Source of the DNA: DAOTTW01 sp034437615 | Lineage (GTDB): Bacteria > Chloroflexota > Anaerolineae > Aggregatilineales > Phototrophicaceae | Length of the DNA: 9,165 nucleotides | Direction: 5' to 3' | Assembly (NCBI GenBank): GCA_034437615.1 | Contig: DAOTTW010000194.1 | Location: 1 to 9,165, forward strand | In this document: piece after piece, positions 6,601-9,165 of the stretch | How the letters are laid out: the number at the start of each line of letters is the position of its first letter | How positions within the stretch are numbered: position 1 is the stretch's first letter | Made by a program: the position numbers and the translations under genes | The notes under the pieces: generated by a model | Seen by the model: only the letters and a program-made list of their open reading frames with translations | The model's database searches: none | Told to the model about the DNA's origin: nothing

Positions 6601-6693
6601 ACGCTTGTGGGGTCGTTACCTGAGTGATGTTGCATTGCGCTGTCTCCACAATTGACCACGCTTTTTGGGCAGTGGTCACCCACACACAAGCGT
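6601..6693 (-). ncRNA. Candidate structured leader of carD (three-way junction)
   Basis: Read as RNA from the minus strand, this 93-base stretch can form a three-way junction. P1 pairs 6685-6693 with 6601-6609 (9 bp) and, after a 3-base bulge (6682-6684), 6678-6681 with 6610-6613 (4 bp). P2 pairs 6672-6677 with 6654-6659 around a 12-base loop. P3 pairs 6647-6652 with 6634-6639 (one G-U) around a 7-base loop. A 20-base strand (6614-6633) joins P3 to P1. The structure ends 44 bases before the carD start. It resembles no riboswitch class I recognise. It could be a cis-regulatory leader, nested protein-binding palindromes, or chance. Confidence 0.4.
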
Positions 6694-6696
6694 TCA

Positions 6697-6725
6697 ATCC
6701 TACTGGAAAGCCTGCCTTTTGTCTC
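6697..6725 (-). promoter_or_regulatory. Possible carD promoter
   Basis: On the minus strand GAGACA (6720-6725, 4 of 6 matches to TTGACA) is followed after 17 bases by TAGGAT (6697-6702, 4 of 6 to TATAAT). Transcription would begin near 6690, almost at the first base of the foldable leader. The boxes are weak; the coincidence of position is the main support. Confidence 0.35.
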
Positions 6726-6932
6726 TGCGACATTTGTGCGCCAGCCTGCATGAGTTTTCATAGATAAATAGATGTTTCGATTGCCTCTCAGGGCACATAC
6801 CGTATGAGTATGACCTGTTATGATACGTCAGCCAACTCAAATAGATGTTTAATTTTTGCGCCTGCAATTCATGAGTAAATCATGAGAGTATGGCCAGATG
6901 GTCCTCCTATGGGTGGCCATCTGAATGCGTGA

Positions 6933-6988
6933 GGGTGTCCCTACAGGGCATCACTTGTAGGGCCCCGCTTCGGCGCATCTGCAAACCG
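6933..6988. repeat. Decayed inverted pair of GTAG-type repeats
   Basis: It aligns without gaps to 25-80. The first 20 bases (6933-6952) are identical to 25-44, the GTAGGG head is kept at 6957-6962, and the trailing GCAAACCG (6981-6988) matches 73-80. The left arm of the first hairpin is missing and the stem of the second no longer pairs well. It is a remnant of the same subtype as the pair at 13-72. Confidence 0.7.
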
Positions 6989-7115
6989 CAAAAACTATAT
7001 TGCAACCTTATCTGCACCATCGTGCATAAGCCTCTGCTGTACATGCAAAGCAAATTGTAACAAAATTATAACCGTATCAATACGATCCTGAAACCATCTT
7101 TATATAGGCCTTTGC

Positions 7116-7145
7116 TTGCAATTCCCCGCTAAACCGTGATAGATT
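7116..7145 (+). promoter_or_regulatory. Possible promoter of the response regulator
   Basis: TTGCAA (7116-7121) and TAGATT (7140-7145) are 18 bases apart, each matching 4 of 6 consensus positions, about 68 bases before the ATG. The near-palindrome at 7073-7084 lies just upstream, where an activator could sit. This is weak, sequence-only evidence. Confidence 0.35.
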
Positions 7146-7197
7146 AAGTTTGTGAAATGTAACGACAGTTTAGCTTTGCAATCATTTTTTCGCGCTC

Positions 7198-7202
7198 AGG
7201 AG
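7198..7202 (+). promoter_or_regulatory. Ribosome binding site of the response regulator
   Basis: AGGAG lies 10 bases before ATG 7213. The alternative GTG at 7204 is only 1 base from it, so ATG 7213 is the start. Confidence 0.7.
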
Positions 7203-7212
7203 CGTGCAGCCT

Positions 7213-7899
7213 ATGAATGATAAAATCCTGGTCATTGATGACGAAGAACCAACAGTCGAACTGATCGACCTATTGCTCACCCGGCGCGGCTTCGAGACGA
7301 TCCGCGCTTATCGTGCGGAAGAAGGGCTACGCAAGGCCTACCGTCATCAACCTGATCTGGTTTTGCTGGATATTATGATGCCGGATATGGACGGTTGGGA
7401 TGTCTGCCGCCGCCTACGAGAAATGTCCGACGTGCCCATCATCTTCTTGACAGCACGTAGCGATGTGAAGGACGTGGTGTATGGCCTGGAAATGGGCGCA
7501 GATGATTACGTCATCAAGCCTTACGACAACGAAGAGTTGGTCGCCCGCATCAAGGCACACCTACGCCGTTCCCCACGCCCGAACATGAGCGAAGAGCTAC
7601 AATTTAACGATGGTGAGTTTCGGCTGAACTTCATGAACCGCGAAGTGTGGGTCCGCAACGAATTGAAGCACCTGACGCCGAAAGAATTCAACCTGCTAGC
7701 GGTGCTGGTGCGTAACGCGGGGCGTGTGGTCAGCCGTAAAGAACTGGTGACGCAGGCCTGGGGTGAAGAATATATGGATGCCATCGACAGTCTGAAGCTC
7801 TACATCCATTACCTGCGGCAAAAAATGGAAGTGAACCCACAGCAACCGGAATACATCATCACATCGCGGGGTGTGGGCTATCGCTTCGTGAACCGCTGA
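7213..7899 (+). CDS. OmpR/PhoB-family response regulator
   Basis: A 228-residue two-component response regulator, standard length. The receiver domain (about 3-118) has the acidic pair Asp9/Asp10 (VIDDEEP), the phospho-acceptor Asp53 (LLDIMMPDMDG), the switch Thr80 (FLTARS), Tyr99 and the conserved Lys102 (VIKPY). A short linker leads to a C-terminal winged-helix DNA-binding domain (about 128-226) with the typical LTPKEFNLLAVLVRNAGRVVSRKEL and a C-terminal SRGVGYRFV wing. It should bind direct-repeat DNA sites as a dimer when phosphorylated. No histidine kinase is adjacent; the nearest is the soluble kinase about 5 kb away. It is convergent with NAD kinase, with only 23 bases between stops. 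Its regulon is unknown. Confidence 0.95.
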   Translation: MNDKILVIDDEEPTVELIDLLLTRRGFETIRAYRAEEGLRKAYRHQPDLVLLDIMMPDMDGWDVCRRLREMSDVPIIFLTARSDVKDVVYGLEMGADDYVIKPYDNEELVARIKAHLRRSPRPNMSEELQFNDGEFRLNFMNREVWVRNELKHLTPKEFNLLAVLVRNAGRVVSRKELVTQAWGEEYMDAIDSLKLYIHYLRQKMEVNPQQPEYIITSRGVGYRFVNR

Positions 7900-7922
7900 A
7901 GGCCAGCGCCACAAGACGATCA

Positions 7923-8852
7923 TCAATGGGATGCTGCGCCACCGGGGTTAATCACATCGTCCAGTTGATCCAGGCGCAAGGAACGCCGCCGCGCTTCATT
8001 GCGGTTCACACGCGGCTCTAGCCGATCCAGCAGGGACCGATAGAAATAATTGCGGTTGCGCATCCGCACAAATTTTGCGACATGCTTACTGGCATTAACG
8101 CGCAAAATGTCGTCCTCAGCCAATTGCACGACATCGTTGCCATCGACCTGCAATGAAACCGTGTGGCGGTTGTCGATGGCGGGGCACACATCAATGTGCG
8201 AGCCTTCAGAGATGACAATCGAGCGGTCCATGCTCAGGTGGGGCGCAGTGGGCACGATGAGGATATTCAGCAGGTCCGGCGGTAGGATTGGCCCGCCACT
8301 GGCCAGCGCATAGGCCGTTGACCCGGTTGGTGTGGCGATAATCAGCGCGTCCGCGTTGTAGGTCGTCGCCCAATACTGGTCGATGTAGAGGTCAACCTGT
8401 ACCATGCGCCCAATCGTTCCACCGCTAACCACAACATCGTTCAGCGCGTCCCCCTGATACACCAGCGCATTCCCACGCACCACGCTCGCCGTCACCATCA
8501 TACGCTTCTCAATCCAATAATCGCCTTTGAGGATCACACTCAGGCTGTTTTCCCATTCCGGCGGCCCCGCAATCTCCGTCAGGAAGCCCAAGCGCCCCAT
8601 GTTCAGGCCCAGCACGGGCACATTGTATGGCGCACACACGCGGGCCGCCTTCAGCATCGCGCCATCACCGCCAATGGCGATCACCATATCTGCACACTGT
8701 ACGTCATCCAGCACGCTGTTTTCATCCCATTGTTCATGCAGCCAGGTCGTTATCTGCCGCTCCTGTAAGGATGCAATGACCTGATGCGCGACGGGTGACG
8801 TTTGCGGGCGTTTGGGGTGTGCGAGCACGCCAATGCATTGCAATGCTGTCAT
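7923..8852 (-). CDS. nadK: NAD kinase
   Basis: A 309-residue ATP-NAD kinase that makes NADP from NAD in the cytoplasm, the sole route to NADP in most bacteria. Diagnostic motifs are GGDG (61-64, with catalytic Asp63), NMGRLGFLTE (84-93), the conserved LNDVVV (137-142) and the glycine-rich ADALIIATPTGSTAYALASGGP (167-188), where the NAD-binding signature lies. The last 40 or so residues, rich in Arg (RNEARRRSLRLDQLDD), extend past the core fold. ATG 8852 has AAGG 9 bases upstream. The gene is convergent with the response regulator and appears to be monocistronic in this window. Assignment is firm. Confidence 0.96.
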   Translation of the reverse strand: MTALQCIGVLAHPKRPQTSPVAHQVIASLQERQITTWLHEQWDENSVLDDVQCADMVIAIGGDGAMLKAARVCAPYNVPVLGLNMGRLGFLTEIAGPPEWENSLSVILKGDYWIEKRMMVTASVVRGNALVYQGDALNDVVVSGGTIGRMVQVDLYIDQYWATTYNADALIIATPTGSTAYALASGGPILPPDLLNILIVPTAPHLSMDRSIVISEGSHIDVCPAIDNRHTVSLQVDGNDVVQLAEDDILRVNASKHVAKFVRMRNRNYFYRSLLDRLEPRVNRNEARRRSLRLDQLDDVINPGGAASH

Positions 8853-8912
8853 TCATGCCTGCCTTTTTGCTGATCTACCCTGCCAGTTTATCTCAACTGT
8901 ACAGCAGTTTGC

Positions 8913-8936
8913 AGACGCAGCAAAGCGCATCCCTAC
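8913..8936 (-). repeat. Decayed single GTAG-type hairpin repeat
   Basis: The right arm GCGCATCC and the CTAC head (8933-8936) are kept. The left arm AGACGCAG pairs only partly, with C/A mismatches as expected from transitions after insertion. Confidence 0.45.
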
Positions 8937-9024
8937 AAACGAGTACATTTCAATGTTTTGGCGTAACGACTCGGCCAGGCATGTTTTGCCCGCGAATTGG
9001 CCCTCACCCCCTCAATCTTCTCAG

Positions 9025-9140
9025 GGGTAGGTATTTCATGATTGACTGTATTTCATGGCGGCTTGCGCCGCCCCGGACGCCAAGAATGGCGTCCCTACGG
9101 TCCAAAACGGCTGTGTAGGGACGCGGCTTGCTGCGTCCGC
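9025..9140 (+). repeat. 116-base repeat module, copy B, with an inverted hairpin pair
   Basis: It matches copy A (5816-5931) at 112 of 116 positions and has the same three hairpins: 9058-9071, the reverse GTAG unit 9075-9098, and the forward GTAG unit 9115-9138 (arms GGACGCGG and CTGCGTCC, loop CTTG). In this copy the forward stem pairs fully (one G-T), whereas copy A has a mismatch. Both copies precede a minus-strand gene in the same orientation. Confidence 0.85.
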
Positions 9141-9165
9141 TACCGAAGACGACGACAAATCTAAA

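Larger units (their letters stand above)
6703..7212. other. Divergent regulatory region between carD and the response regulator
   Basis: No gene is seen. It contains a 12-base direct repeat AAATAGATGTTT (6766-6777 and 6839-6850, start-to-start 73). CATGAG occurs twice 11 bases apart (6870-6875, 6881-6886). There is an inverted repeat with arms 6895-6903 and 6915-6923 (CAGATGGTC against GGCCATCTG, one G-T). A degenerate hairpin-repeat pair lies at 6933-6988, and a near-palindrome CGTATCAATACG at 7073-7084. Such a dense set of repeats fits a multi-input regulatory region, but no known regulator site was recognised. Confidence 0.5.
8853..9165. other. Intergenic region upstream of nadK
   Basis: A 313-base stretch to the window edge with no gene. 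It holds a decayed single GTAG unit (8913-8936) and repeat module copy B (9025-9140). The nadK promoter should lie just before 8852 on the minus strand but no clear boxes were found. Confidence 0.5.

Noticed and set aside
6579..6761. 60-codon minus-strand open frame upstream of carD
   Set aside because: There is no ribosome site or recognisable protein, and it runs through the foldable leader region.
7900..7922. Terminator between the response regulator and nadK
   Set aside because: The 23-base gap holds no hairpin with a T tract on either strand.
13..9138. CRISPR array
   Set aside because: The repeats are irregularly spaced over kilobases, occur in both orientations and vary in stem sequence; there are no regular spacers.

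Overview
The window is a moderately GC-rich piece of bacterial chromosome with nine complete protein genes and unusually repeat-laden intergenic DNA. The gene mix (CarD-type RNA polymerase regulator, very acidic secreted fasciclin-domain protein, soluble histidine kinase, OmpR-type regulator) and the GTAGGG-headed hairpin repeats suggest a member of the Chloroflexota, probably Anaerolineae-like. This is inference from gene content and style; there is no rRNA or other marker here.

Layout. 1-113: a pair of inverted hairpin repeats. 114-1984 (minus): a soluble histidine kinase followed, with a 4-base ATGA overlap, by a fructokinase-like PfkB sugar kinase. 2073-3299 (plus): a divergent GT4 glycosyltransferase whose stop codon lies in the head of another hairpin repeat. 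3375-3917 (minus): a secreted FAS1 protein, convergent with the glycosyltransferase. 4213-5682 (minus): a sugar-nucleotide epimerase/dehydratase followed 33 bases later by a pentapeptide-repeat protein, probably one operon. 6044-6556 (minus): a CarD-family transcription factor, preceded by a region that can fold into a three-way junction. 6557-7212: a long divergent regulatory gap. 7213-7899 (plus): an OmpR/PhoB-family response regulator, convergent with NAD kinase (7923-8852, minus). 8853-9165: repeats only.

How the genes relate. Two genes concern surface or storage glycans (glycosyltransferase, epimerase), two are core metabolism (fructokinase, NAD kinase), and three are regulatory (histidine kinase, response regulator, CarD). 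The kinase and the response regulator are both orphans in their immediate surroundings and lie about 5 kb apart, so pairing them is only a guess. No mobile-element gene, tRNA, rRNA or CRISPR array was seen.

The most interesting signal is the intergenic DNA. At least ten copies of a GTAG-headed stem-loop of about 24 bases occur, mostly as inverted pairs. Their stem sequences differ from copy to copy while base pairing is usually kept. This matches the architecture of REP/BIME elements, which in other bacteria are spread by a Y1 (RAYT) transposase. Two copies sit in a 116-base module repeated at 96-97% identity. The second signal is the possible structured leader of carD.
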